A stretch of 64,000 nt of DNA. Source: Trichoplax sp. H2. Taxonomy: Eukaryota; Placozoa; Uniplacotomia; Trichoplacea. Shown here one piece after another: positions 21,142-37,825 of the stretch (position 1 is its first letter; every line of letters begins with the position of its first letter). The position numbers and the translations under genes are program-made. The notes below the pieces were generated by a model. The model had not been told where the DNA came from. It saw only the letters and a program-made list of their open reading frames with translations, and did no database searches. The DNA is taken from the NCBI GenBank assembly GCA_003344405.1, contig NOWV01000017.1, positions 62,001-126,000 on the forward strand. Reading direction: 5' to 3'.

Positions 21142-24100
21142 TTACTCTTTTCTTTCATCATCTTCACCTTCACTTTCATCGCCGACCAAAGCCGCGAATT
21201 TACTTTCTTGACTAAATACCTACCCAATATTTAAGATACATGCTAACTTAGATGGCACTTCAAAATCTTAACGGTATACGAGTAAAATAATCATGTGTTA
21301 CAATAATAAATATTAAAGAATTTGATATCTTCTAACCGGTTTCGGTGGTTCTTCGTACTTCTTAAGCTCCACAGGCCTATAGGGTTTCCTACCCCTACCA
21401 CCTCCTCGACTTCCTCTGCCACGACCTCTACCACCAAATCCTCTGGAGTTTCCATCACTGCTGAATCCATATCGTTTATCGCTACTTTTGTCATCTCGAC
21501 TATTATCATCGTCCTGATCTTGATCTGCACTTGTTGTCTTATCAGCTGCTTCCTGATCATCGTCTTTACTCGTCTGATCTTTAGCAACAGCTAAGCGTTC
21601 TTCAATTTCTCGCTCTTTGGCTGCCGTATCAACCGGCCTGGCTGAACCAAAGATTGACGATGAACGGTTGACTTCTTCCTCTTTATTTTCTATAGGTTTT
21701 GATCGAGGTTTCAAATTGAGTGCCCGTCTTTGTGGTGCATCTAGAATTTTGTGATATTAACGGTTAAACAATTAAACAGTATTTACGGTTATTAGGTTAA
21801 ATTGTAGCTGGTGACATCTATAGTAATACAGCAGATATTCATATGAAGGCATAGTAGTCATATTAGGGTTATCCATTAACCTTTCTCTTTCTTTTCTTCG
21901 TAATCGCCCTGCTTAGTGTTATCGCTACTTTCAGCTCTTTCTGTATCTCTTCTCACAGAATCATTGTCCTCCCTTGATTGCCTACCACCATCTACATTAT
22001 CAACATCATAATTACGTCTTTCGTCTCCATTTTCAAATCTGGATGATCTAAAATTATCAAAGCCACGTCTTTTCCCGTCATCCCCATTATATCGTGAAGA
22101 TCTACCTCCAAAACCACCTCTATCGTAGTTTCTTCTTCCGCGTCCGGAAGATTCAAAATCATTATATCTACGGTTTCCACTACCAAATCGATCTTCTCTT
22201 CCGCGAAAACTGCTCCCTCCATCATTGTATCGACTACCAACACCAGCAAATCTGTCATCGTCACGATCATATTGTCTCCTATTCGATCGAAAGTCCTCTG
22301 TTGGTGGTCCGGCGCGTCTCCAATTATCGCTATCGGTGCTTCGTTCACCACGATCGTATCTATCATGATGTGATCCTCTACTCCCTCTGTCATTGAAATT
22401 ATTTCTGTCATTATCACCTGTATGATTAGCGAAAAACAAATGAATTACAAGGTCAATTTTTGACTTACCACATGAACTAACAAAACAACAAGACAAAGAG
22501 TACATACTAGATGGGAAAATACAAATATAGACAGTATATAAATAATAAATCGTTGTTAAGCATACGATGTTAAGATTTTTAAGACATAACTTTCGATATA
22601 CAGTAATGATTTCATCAGTTAATGGATAAAAAAAATTTTATTTATTGTACTAATAATAATTAATCTTTTAATTAATTAGTCTATAAACCTTACCTCCAGC
22701 AATATCCACACGGATTTTACGATTTTTCAGTAACTATATGGGGTAAATGAATAGAAGATATAAGTTTTGTTTAGAGATATAGGATTACATATAGATTACT
22801 TTTTAATTAAAAATAATGAAAAAAATCATCAAGTTGTCAGTTATGATAACAACTATTTCCTTTGAATATGTCAAAACGGCATGACATACTGTATACGCGT
22901 TCAGTAATAGGGGAGAGTTATGTATTGTTAAGACCACCATAATATACTGACGCGCGTATAGTTTAGTTAATGATCAGAAAGTCAAGTTGAAGGAATAAAG
23001 TACTTTAAAGATACAGTAGGTCTGTCAAATTAGCAAGACGCCCATCATTTTGAATATTCGAATTCACCTGATCATTTAGTGACATCGCATTAACTAGTGA
23101 TTCTAAATCTTCAAATTCGGTATATCCAAATCCTCTTGGTCTACCATCCGTTGTGCCTTTGGGTAAGCGAACAGAGTTTACCTACGTATAACGAAAATAG
23201 ACAATCATTACTTGATTTATCACATCATTCCAATATCTACAAGTATCGTAAGAATCGATCTACAATGTCATTTATATTGAAGAGAAAGCATATATATTCC
23301 TCTTGTTAACAGAACATTACATTATATACGGTAGTCAACGTTATACAATGTAATTAATTGGCTGCAAACTTCTATTCCCTATCACCATCACTACAGTAAG
23401 ATGTTAACAAGATTACAAGTAAGGTAGTTGTGTATTTCAATCCATTATTTCTGATCAATGCGTAAGGTAATCAAGATGATGAAGTTCTACTTCACAGAAT
23501 GTCAGATAGATACTGTAGTCGATCATTTGCAAAACAAGTAGAGTATATTGAACTGACCTTGCTATCCTTGAAGAATTGAGTAATATCTTCTTCAGTCACA
23601 TCATAAGGAAGATTAGCAATGTAAGCAGTAAAAGGTGGCTTAGTAGGAAGTCTACTCCTATCGATACCAGCCAAGGCACGAGCAGCTTTTGGAGCTGTTG
23701 GTAGCATGGATGTATCAATGGTGGGCTGACTCCGCCTATCTGTAAATGAACGATGATGACGACGATGGAAGATTAATTTTGTATCAAGATGTAGCCATTG
23801 AAATTGGTGAATAGTGTAGAAATGATGAATGTTAAAGAGAGTAGAGCACAATCGAGGGAGAAAAGTCCATTTCTAGCAGGTTAGCGCTAGAAAGATATGG
23901 ATACTGTATAAGACTATTTTTTTCTATCTACCAAGTACGATAGATAAGTATTTGAATATTTAATGCATAGCATCGCAATCCTAGATTATAAAGACTGCAT
24001 CATGCCGTGTCAAATTGATCGACATTGATGAGAAATTTGTAATTGTACTGGTATGTATCTGAGTATAATAAATCAAGTTATTGTTGTACAACACAGTTTA

Positions 24101-24463
24101 TAGGATAAAAATAGGCCTATCCACATGTCCAATCTAAGAAGGAAGTCGAACATGAAATGACCGGGTAGATAGAATCAAGTTTTGTCACCTTCATAACCAC
24201 GGGAATCGTCTTTTTCAGACCAATCACTGGTTTTTCGTTGTGTTAGAATATTGGCAACTTTGCCATCATTTCCATCAGCAAGAAACTCGGTCAAATTGAC
24301 CGTTTTGCCTTTCATTTTTTTGGATTTCTTGCCTATAAGATCAATTTTTATGATTTATTACATATAATGTATCCAATAGACAAGGATAAAGTGAATTTAT
24401 TAAATACAAGTCATTCATATTGATGAAATTGCTCGATCAACCTGATGCCGGTGTAGTAGCCAT
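21142..24463 (-). CDS. EIF4B: Eukaryotic translation initiation factor 4B
   Basis: Eight exons: 24463-24442, 24332-24189, 23739-23558, 23181-23068, 22733-22694, 22417-21881, 21740-21337 and 21219-21142, giving 506 aa. The N-terminus MATTPASGKKSKKMKGKTVN and LTEFLADG match eIF4B. Next comes LPTAPKAARALAGIDRSRLP, then one RRM with RNP2 AYIANL (94-99) and RNP1 RGFGYTEF (131-138). Exon 6 encodes the long D/R/Y/G-rich region (about residues 135-313) typical of eIF4B. SSIFGSARPVDTAAKEREIE matches the family's conserved block. A tail SKFAALVGDESEGEDDERKE ends the protein, as in vertebrate eIF4B. eIF4B stimulates the helicase eIF4A during mRNA scanning in the cytoplasm. A glycine-arginine stretch near residue 425 (GRGRGRGSRGGGRGRK) is an added RGG-like box. 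The last intron was placed by phase and family fit. Confidence 0.94.
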
Positions 24464-25508
24464 CTTGACAATGTGCAGCGGAGAACAGTAGGGCGCCGTG
24501 GATTGTGGGTACTGCCACAGTGGATAGTGAGGGCATTCCAGTGGTCTTGGGGCAGTACAGTGCAAGTTGCAGTCCTGTACTGTGTACAAGACAGTACAGT
24601 ATAGGACAGTACAGTATACAGTACTGTAGTAAGTGTACTGTACACTGTACAGTATCGAAGTACAGCACACCATGGTCGATTCACCATGGTCGTCCGTGAC
24701 CCAGCCTAGCGGACGAGGTTAGCCTTGACGGTGTTGGACTAGGGTATCGTATGGTATTTTACTACTGACTGAGTACTACAGTAGCATCAAGAGCTCTGAC
24801 ATGGTCCGCGCCAGTTTAGCATGGTTGATTGGAAACCGGATGCTGGTTGTATCCATCATTTTTGCAGCTATTTTCAAGGTTACTCCAATTGATTCAATAA
24901 TATCCTATCATGATTACGTTATACAGAAATGAGACTGTGATTGAATCCACTTTTGCAACAAGCTGGTTAGAATCACAAGAAAGGTCTTGACATAGTCGAG
25001 AGTGCTGCCGCTGAGTATTTACACTGTACACTATGTGGCTAGGGCACTTGCTAGCGTGCCAATGCTGTTGGTTGGTCTGTCCAGGTTAAGGTTGACAGTG
25101 CCACCATGGGCTACTACAACACCACGGTACTGTACCAGTGACGGTACCAGTGACGGTACCAGTACCGGTACTAGTACCGTTCCGGTCCACCAAGGGACAG
25201 AACAGCGCCAACCGTGTCGTCTGTATCCAGGCCTGGCAATAAAACCACTTGCTGCCCATACAATACACTATCTTATGTATAGTACAGTAGCTAGAAGGGG
25301 CATACTAAAAGACTATTCTTGCACAAAGGTCAATTGCGATAGTCAATGTTGTCTAATTAATTAATTTTAAAAGCGTTGGCCAACAACACCAACGACAAAC
25401 ATCGGAGAAATCTTAGCCATCGCTCTTCTACTCTTTGCAGTTTTCTTCTTTAGCCAGTGCCTGTACACGATATTGAAGTGTACAGCAGAACGATAGTACT
25501 ATATTAAT
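24464..25508. promoter_or_regulatory. Divergent promoter region of eIF4B and the FYCO1-like gene, rich in palindromes
   Basis: Only 1,045 bp separate the two ATGs, which face away from each other. The stretch 24550-24665 is packed with TACAGTA/TACTGTA words, including GTACTGTACACTGTACAG. At 25131-25188 a GGTACC/GTACCAGT array alternates with GACGGTACCAGT units and continues into ACCGGTACTAGTACCG. The region is visibly less AT-rich than its surroundings. The overlapping ORFs on both strands (24411-24699, 25002-25364) arise from these words and are not genes. Confidence 0.55.
25131..25188. repeat. GGTACC-type palindromic array
   Basis: Short alternating units GGTACCAGTGAC and GGTACCAGTACC, then ACCGGTACTAGTACCG; nearly the whole block can pair with itself. 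Confidence 0.75.
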
Positions 25509-30941
<5,433 letters not shown>

Positions 30942-33083
30942 AGTTCGACTCCTTAGACTGCTTAGAGAATGCACAAAATCATGCTTAAACGTATGGATGA
31001 CTACAGTGTAATTTATTCATGAAAATGACGTGTTACTTTACTAATACATTTAGACAATACTGGATAGCAAATAAAATTTACTAATGATATTTCCGATATA
31101 TATATATATATTGGCAAGAGATTGATCGATTTAAATTAATTGTATTGTATCCTTTCGGGTTGTAAGGGTATAGTAAAAATTTCTTATGTTGAACAATTAA
31201 AATTTCGGAATATACGCGTATATGTATATACCTATAGATCTATATTTTGGATGTTACACGTTAAATTTCCCATGATCGCCTTATCTTGTACAATCAAGGA
31301 GCAAATATCTATATTGATACTAACTGGATAAATTTAAATTTTAATATTACAAGGAATAGTGGAATGTTGCGTAAACATTCTTTTCATTTCATTGGTAACA
31401 ATAATAATCTGATGACAAAAAATTCAGCTGCATATGTATATTAGTAACTGCAACTTCTGCAATAGTATATATGTGTTCGTTGATCATAACATAGTTGCTG
31501 TACTGCATTCTCTTTAATTTTTCCTATATATATATATATTTATTTAAAATTTTTTGTACCAAGCGGTCACAACATATATAATTCATCAAAAACAATAAGT
31601 CTAAATCTGGTATCTTTCTACATGCTGAATCGTTTATAAAATATTCTAAATATAAACTCTAAGTGAAAATATAGCAACGACTGGTAACACTCAATTACTG
31701 CCTAACGTACCCAGTGCAGCTACAACGTACAATTCTTTTATATAATGTATAATTCTCTCAGCGATATTGGTATATTAAAGAGACGGTAGAAAATCATTGG
31801 AAGTGGCATATTTAAATATGTGCTAGCTAACGATAAATACTTTATTAAACTATGCTACTAAGTATATCTCAAAATATGAGGTATCATTATTTAACTGATT
31901 ATTACTCTTGTATTTTATAATTAATCGGAATAACGGGAAAAAGGTAAAACTTATACGTTTATTGTTCTACAATTGAAATCATGACTAAAAATATTCTGCT
32001 TGGACAGAAAAATTCAAGAATTTAATGCTTAGCTTTATTACATACAATTACTATGCGATACTTCCTCATTTTGGAGCTTAATGTCGATTGCAACGTTAAT
32101 TTTATGCTAATTATAATTTATCGTTTAAATAACAATTATATAAGTTTTACTATGATATATCATTTAATCGAGACAATGGGGACCTGAGTGAAGTCAAGGC
32201 GAACTATAACTAAGTTTTTCCTACTTATATGCTAGAACCTTGTAAGCAAATTCTATTCGATATCGTAGGTACAATAGTGAATATTCTTAGGCTCCAAAAA
32301 ATTATAAGCTACTGCATTATGGACTAATATGGTACAGTATAATATATATTTTTAATTATATGAGCGAATTTTAAGTTAATTTGATCCAGTATCAAATTGC
32401 CTTGTTAGCGGAATTTAAAATACCGTCAAATTTCTCCGATTCTTTGCAATGGCTTATATTATATCCATAGTTGAGAATCTATATGTTAACAAGGTTTCCA
32501 TTTCGAGATCAGTACATCCAAACGTAATATCTTAAAACTTAATTTGACCCAGTATTAAATTAATCACTTGCCCGAGGTAATACAGATAATATTAATTTTC
32601 CCAAGTCTTAAGAGTAAAGTATGCGTGATGGCCTATGCTTACATTCACAGTTAATATAATTGGCAGCCCAAACGTCATAAAGATATATCAATAATTACCC
32701 TAATTTAATACTAGTATATCCGACTTTATAACGAATTAGTATATGATCAAGCAATAAGTAATTAATATTTAATCAAGCTATTAATTGTTTGAATAACCAA
32801 TCAACAGTGATTGATAATATGATATCATCATCAATTACTGACATCTAGCGGCAATATGGCATGGAGAAAATGTTAAAAATAAAATAGAGTAGCATATGGT
32901 TGAAATTAACTAGTCTCTGACCAGTTGAACTAATCTGAATGTATTTGTTGTAAATCTATGCAGTAATTCGACTCGACTCTTCAGTTTAATAGTCGCCGTA
33001 CTTTTAAGTACTTATCAGAAAAAAATTTATAAAATCAAGAGAATAACTGCAGTATTAGTGAAAAAGACGTAGAAAAAAGAAAT
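30942..33083. other. Intergenic stretch between FYCO1-like and SNX4
   Basis: About 2.1 kb of very AT-rich DNA with (AT)n runs near 31097-31112 and 31526-31540. No coding signal or RNA gene was seen. It must hold the SNX4 promoter. Confidence 0.6.
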
Positions 33084-36000
33084 ATGGATATTACCGTGAC
33101 AGAACCTGAGAAAAGAGTGGTCAATACCGACATGCTAAAAGATACTTTTATGGTCTATCTAGTCCAAACAAAGTACAGTATATAATCTACATATGCAATA
33201 TAGCTCCATCATCTAACTAGAATTATTATGAACTCGTGGTTCTACGCGTTCTATTTGATATAGAAAGAAAATTTTACTTTAATTAGAAAGTTTCGTGATC
33301 GTTTACCGCTACTATCGAAATTTCAATTCCCTTACATCAGCTTAATCTATCAACCGAGAAATAATTTAATGACACTATCTCTGCATTGCCATTGCAGAAC
33401 AAATTGTAGTCAATTACTAATGTAGTAAACGAATTAGCACGTATCTAGCGTATAATTTTAGTATAATACTTTGATTAGATGCACGGGCCATGGAGGACCT
33501 GACGATTTCGAGAAAGGAACTCACTCTGTTTGGAGACGTTATAGTGAATTCGATCTGTTGCGAAATTATTTTAACGTAACTTACCCATACGTAAGTTTAT
33601 CATTTTTCCTACCTATTGATTGAATATAAATATATAGAAAATTGATAAATGCAATTTGTAAAGAGCAGACGAAACTATTACTCTAAATCTGCCTATAAGG
33701 ATTCTCTTATAATTGTACTGACTTCTACTCAAATATAATTTAGATTATTATCCCACCTATACCGGAGAAGAAGGTAGGGCAATCAAGATTTATCTTAATA
33801 AATGACTGACTACCATAAATTCAATTTAAATCGCCATTATACTAAAGTTGTATCATAACGTCGATAACTGTTTACGCGCGTCAAAGAAATACATATAATC
33901 TCTTTCTTGGCTTATTTTTATAACGTCTAAGTTACCATCGTTTCATATGAGCTGGAAAAATATCACTACAGACACATTCGATCAAGATTTTATTGAGAGA
34001 AGGAGAAGCGGTCTTGAGGTAGCGTTTACTGTGATTCGAAAATAGCAACTTACCCCACTTTGTTACGATTCAAAAATGATAATTATCAAATCATAACATC
34101 AAGATTTATCATTTTCATTTAATATCTAACCATGCTCCTCCTATACGAAGGCATTCCTTCATCGTGTAGCACAACATCCAACTCTATGTCAAGATAGAAT
34201 TTTTCACTCTTTCTTACAAAAGGTCAGCGTTATTTTCTACATCAAAATCATATTCTATCAATCTTCGATTATCGTTACTGTAGCTGAATGATTATTATTC
34301 CTTACTTGCATCATTACCTTATCAATGTATTACAGGAAGAAGGCTGGAAAGAAGTCATTCAATCAACTAACTTTCAATCAAAAGTAAGTGCGAAAGCTAC
34401 AATGATTTTATGGAAACATTCGATAACCTTTTATTTTAAAGCTATGTTATACTAAATTAAATAATAAGTTCACTTTCTCAACTACTTAACAAATCAATTT
34501 AATTTCATGCAGGCTGATAGTCGCATTCATAAGTTAAATTCCTACTTCAGAGTACAACGAGTTGACAAGTAAGGATTGAAATATTGTTGAGTTTAAGTAT
34601 TAACTACCTGTATAATTTCAAAGAATGGAAAGAAAAATTATTTGAATTTGTCTCTATAATCTCATAAATTGCATTGAACTATTGCGTTTTATTATATCAT
34701 TAATATCTTTTGAGTTGTTTAATATTGATTATATTCAATTAAACGAGTTAAACATAATCTAATACATCAAATATCTTGATATTAATTCATTGAAAAAGGA
34801 AACATTGTACTCAGCAGTTTATCTAGATTTTAATATATATTAGAAACTATATCATTTATTGTCTATCAAGTCTGGTAATATCTAACGTTAATCAGAATAG
34901 ATTAGAACCGATCAATTATATCATATAATGTACTGTAATATAAGATTGAAAGGAAGATTTTGTACTTGATGTTGGACTTTTCTATTACAGACGATTCGGT
35001 GATTTGAGGCATTATGCGGATAACCTTCATAATAATATTGCTGCAATCCTTCGAATTCGCCATGTAAATTGCGAATAATTATAATTAAAATATGAGAATC
35101 AATAGAGCTCTAGTTATGCTAGGATTTAATAAGTTTAATGTATATTGGTTTTAACAACGAGTATTAATGTATGGTATCTTATGAATTTATCATCGCTCAA
35201 AACTCTGTAGAGAATGGTCAATTCGGTATTTTTCATTTATAAAGGCCATCGTCATTATGGCTCTATGTTTAGGTAAAATATACAAATAGAGAACTCTATA
35301 AAAGTTTCAATTTTAGCCAAAATCGTTATCGCATAACTGATTACTACTTGCTCTTACCTTTCCAGTGATTGGGCTTCCATGGAACCAGAAATGGTCTCAT
35401 CTTTGCATACGGTGGCAAGAACGATGGCTAGGTTTCTTACTCTCGATATTTGATAAACTTGGACTTACTTTAGCTAAATTTATACTAATTTCATAATCAT
35501 ACGCAAATTCCTTCCTATCAATATTATTTTGTTATAGAGAACAGATGACTAACTAATCACTCTATCATATTTTATATTTCGTAGCTTTTCTGATTCAATT
35601 ACCGGCGTTTTGGAGGACGAGGAGCTAAACTTCCATGATTTACTTAAGGAATATATGTTATATGCGGATTCGATCAGGTCTTTTTGTCGATCATTATTGA
35701 CTTGATCTACAAGTAAGATCACGTTATGACATTGAACATTTTTCATGCTATAACGACCAGGAGTATCACCAAAAAACATGAAATTCTCCAGTTTGAAATC
35801 GAACGTAGTGAAGAAGCATTAGTAAACAAAAGGAAATTAAGGGATGAAAGTGGCCTATCTGTATGTTGATAACATTAATCAGTATTATATCTTTTTTGTC
35901 AACTGCATTGTAATTATAAGAGTTTAAATTTTAAATATGGCTATAATATTCATCGATGGATATCATACAAGGCTGATAATAAAATATTGACTAATTATCA

Positions 36001-37216
36001 ATCATAGCAGTCAAAATCTTCATCTTCAACATCAGATAATGTAAGCCAACCTGATGAAGATGCCGAGCAACAAGATGAGCATTCAAGTGAAGATAGCGAA
36101 GAGCAAAAGCAATCAACGGGCCCAGAAGATGAATCGTCCCAATCAGTTGCTGTAAGATTACTTAAAAAATTCACCAATAATTTTAATCGCTCATCGTAAT
36201 CTATATTTGCTCGCATAATTAAAATATTGACTTCATAGAGGCTAAAACTCAATAGCTTCATTAACACTTAGCTATGATTTAATTCTTTTACTGGTGTCTA
36301 ACCCTTTTCATTGTGATCACTACTTGCACTAAGAATTACTTTATTTAGCTACATTATATTTTTATGCAGCATTTTTAATATTAGACCCACAAATCATCAT
36401 ATCCCATGATGTATAATAATGCTTAAATTTGTTACCGACGAGAGCTATTCCTTGTGCAATGTACTGCATATTCTAATCTTTTTTGCTCTCATAAAGCAGT
36501 TCATCAATTCTACCAATTTACCCATCCTTCTATCAGTCACTCATTATATCATTATTACTATTAGAATGTACATGCAGAAATTTCGACAATATATTACATC
36601 TAAAAATTTTATATCTTTAATTAAAGCAAAAACCTCGGTCAGCCATGGTTAGTAATGTAGTTGGTGGAATTGGTAAAGTTAGCCGTGGTTTTGGCTCAGT
36701 TAGGCGTAAGGTTCAAAATAAAGTTTTCGGCGAAGACGCACCTGAGATTAAGGAAACTAAACTAAAGGCTATAGATGATAACATCAAAGAATTAGAAAAG
36801 ACGCTAGATGAACGTCGACTAGAAGCCAAGTAATAAATTAATTTGATTCACAACTTTTTGAACCTTCGTAATGTCTGGAATTTTTTTGGATTTATTGTCC
36901 AAAGTGTTTTATCCTTTCTACTTGGCATTAAATCTTAAGTTACTTTGTTGTTTTATAATAACTTCAATTATTAGAAATTTTGGCGAAAAAGCGAACGAAG
37001 ATTTAGAAAGGTTTTATTTGCAGAGAGATAACGATATACGAGAACTTTTAATGAATTATGTCAGCATGCAAATTGATGTTTGCAAGAAGGCAAGTTATAT
37101 GGACAGTTACTTAGTCTTTTGACTCTTGATGTGCGTTATTTAATTTCCATTCTTTCCCTCTAAAATAGGGTCTTATAACATGGCAAGTCATGAAAGAATC
37201 ATTTGGCTCTTTATAA
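33084..37216 (+). CDS. SNX4: Sorting nexin 4 (PX-BAR)
   Basis: Sixteen exons: 33084-33172, 33479-33590, 33744-33773, 33932-34018, 34151-34222, 34336-34383, 34513-34568, 34991-35063, 35211-35272, 35366-35431, 35585-35677, 35761-35860, 36008-36151, 36627-36829, 36975-37089 and 37169-37216, giving 465 aa (human 450). The PX domain has WRRYSEF (48-54), the IIIPPIPEKK loop (68-77) and FIERRRSGLE; RRYSEF and the later arginine are the PI3P-binding elements of the family. The BAR region follows (about 150-465) and ends VCKKGLITWQVMKESFGSL, very like the SNX4 tail. SNX4 makes tubules on early endosomes for recycling to the plasma membrane. Exon 13 (residues 297-344) adds a Ser/Gln/Asp/Glu-rich block that I do not recall from human SNX4. 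Intron 15 starts with GC (AAG|gcaagt) instead of GT. Confidence 0.94.
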
Positions 37217-37825
37217 ATCATATAAAGCTGTTAAAAATACGGAAGGAAATATAGTAAATGCAATTAGTTATCCTTATTATACTCGTATGATCGAAAAAAT
37301 CTGTCTAGCGATTGATTACAATAATGGTATTTGTTGTTTTTTTATCAAGTTAGCAATTTTATTGAAATTGATATTAATCTAGCTAAGCAGTAGCTCAGTT
37401 TGAATCTATATACAGATGAGTTCGATAGATGAATCTTCCATAAATCGTATATTTTGTGTAAAACATCATCGTAATCTAAACGCACGCAATATATCAAATG
37501 GTACACACTAAAAATGCTGCTTAAGGCTGAAGCTGTGAAGCCATTATAAATACTATAAATTGAAGGCAAATACGTTTGATGCCTACAAAATAATCAGAAT
37601 GGATGCCAACAGTATACAGATTCATTTAGAGACTTTCTAAGTATAAAACTACCAATTTAAACATTTGTTTATTATAGAACTTACTTTTATAATCCATTCA
37701 ATCTTACTAATTGTGACAAGAATAAAATTACTATTAGAAATTCGTCATCAGAAGCAGATTATTATTATACATTGTACATACGAATGCAATAACTCAAAAA
37801 TATACTGTTACTATTTAATTCCAGT
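37217..37825. other. Gap between the convergent SNX4 and TIMELESS 3' ends
   Basis: Some 600 bp of AT-rich DNA that must hold both 3' UTRs. No further gene was seen. Confidence 0.6.

Noticed and set aside
21313-22417. Alternative-frame and plus-strand ORFs within eIF4B (for example 21322-21594 +, 21992-22417 -, 22094-22396 +)
   Set aside because: They are shadows of the biased D/R/G-rich eIF4B exons 6 and 7 and have no splice or family support.
24411-24699. Four overlapping ORFs on both strands
   Set aside because: They read through the repeated TACAGTA words, giving Tyr-Cys-Thr-Val patterns; only the eIF4B exon 1 (24442-24463) inside is coding.
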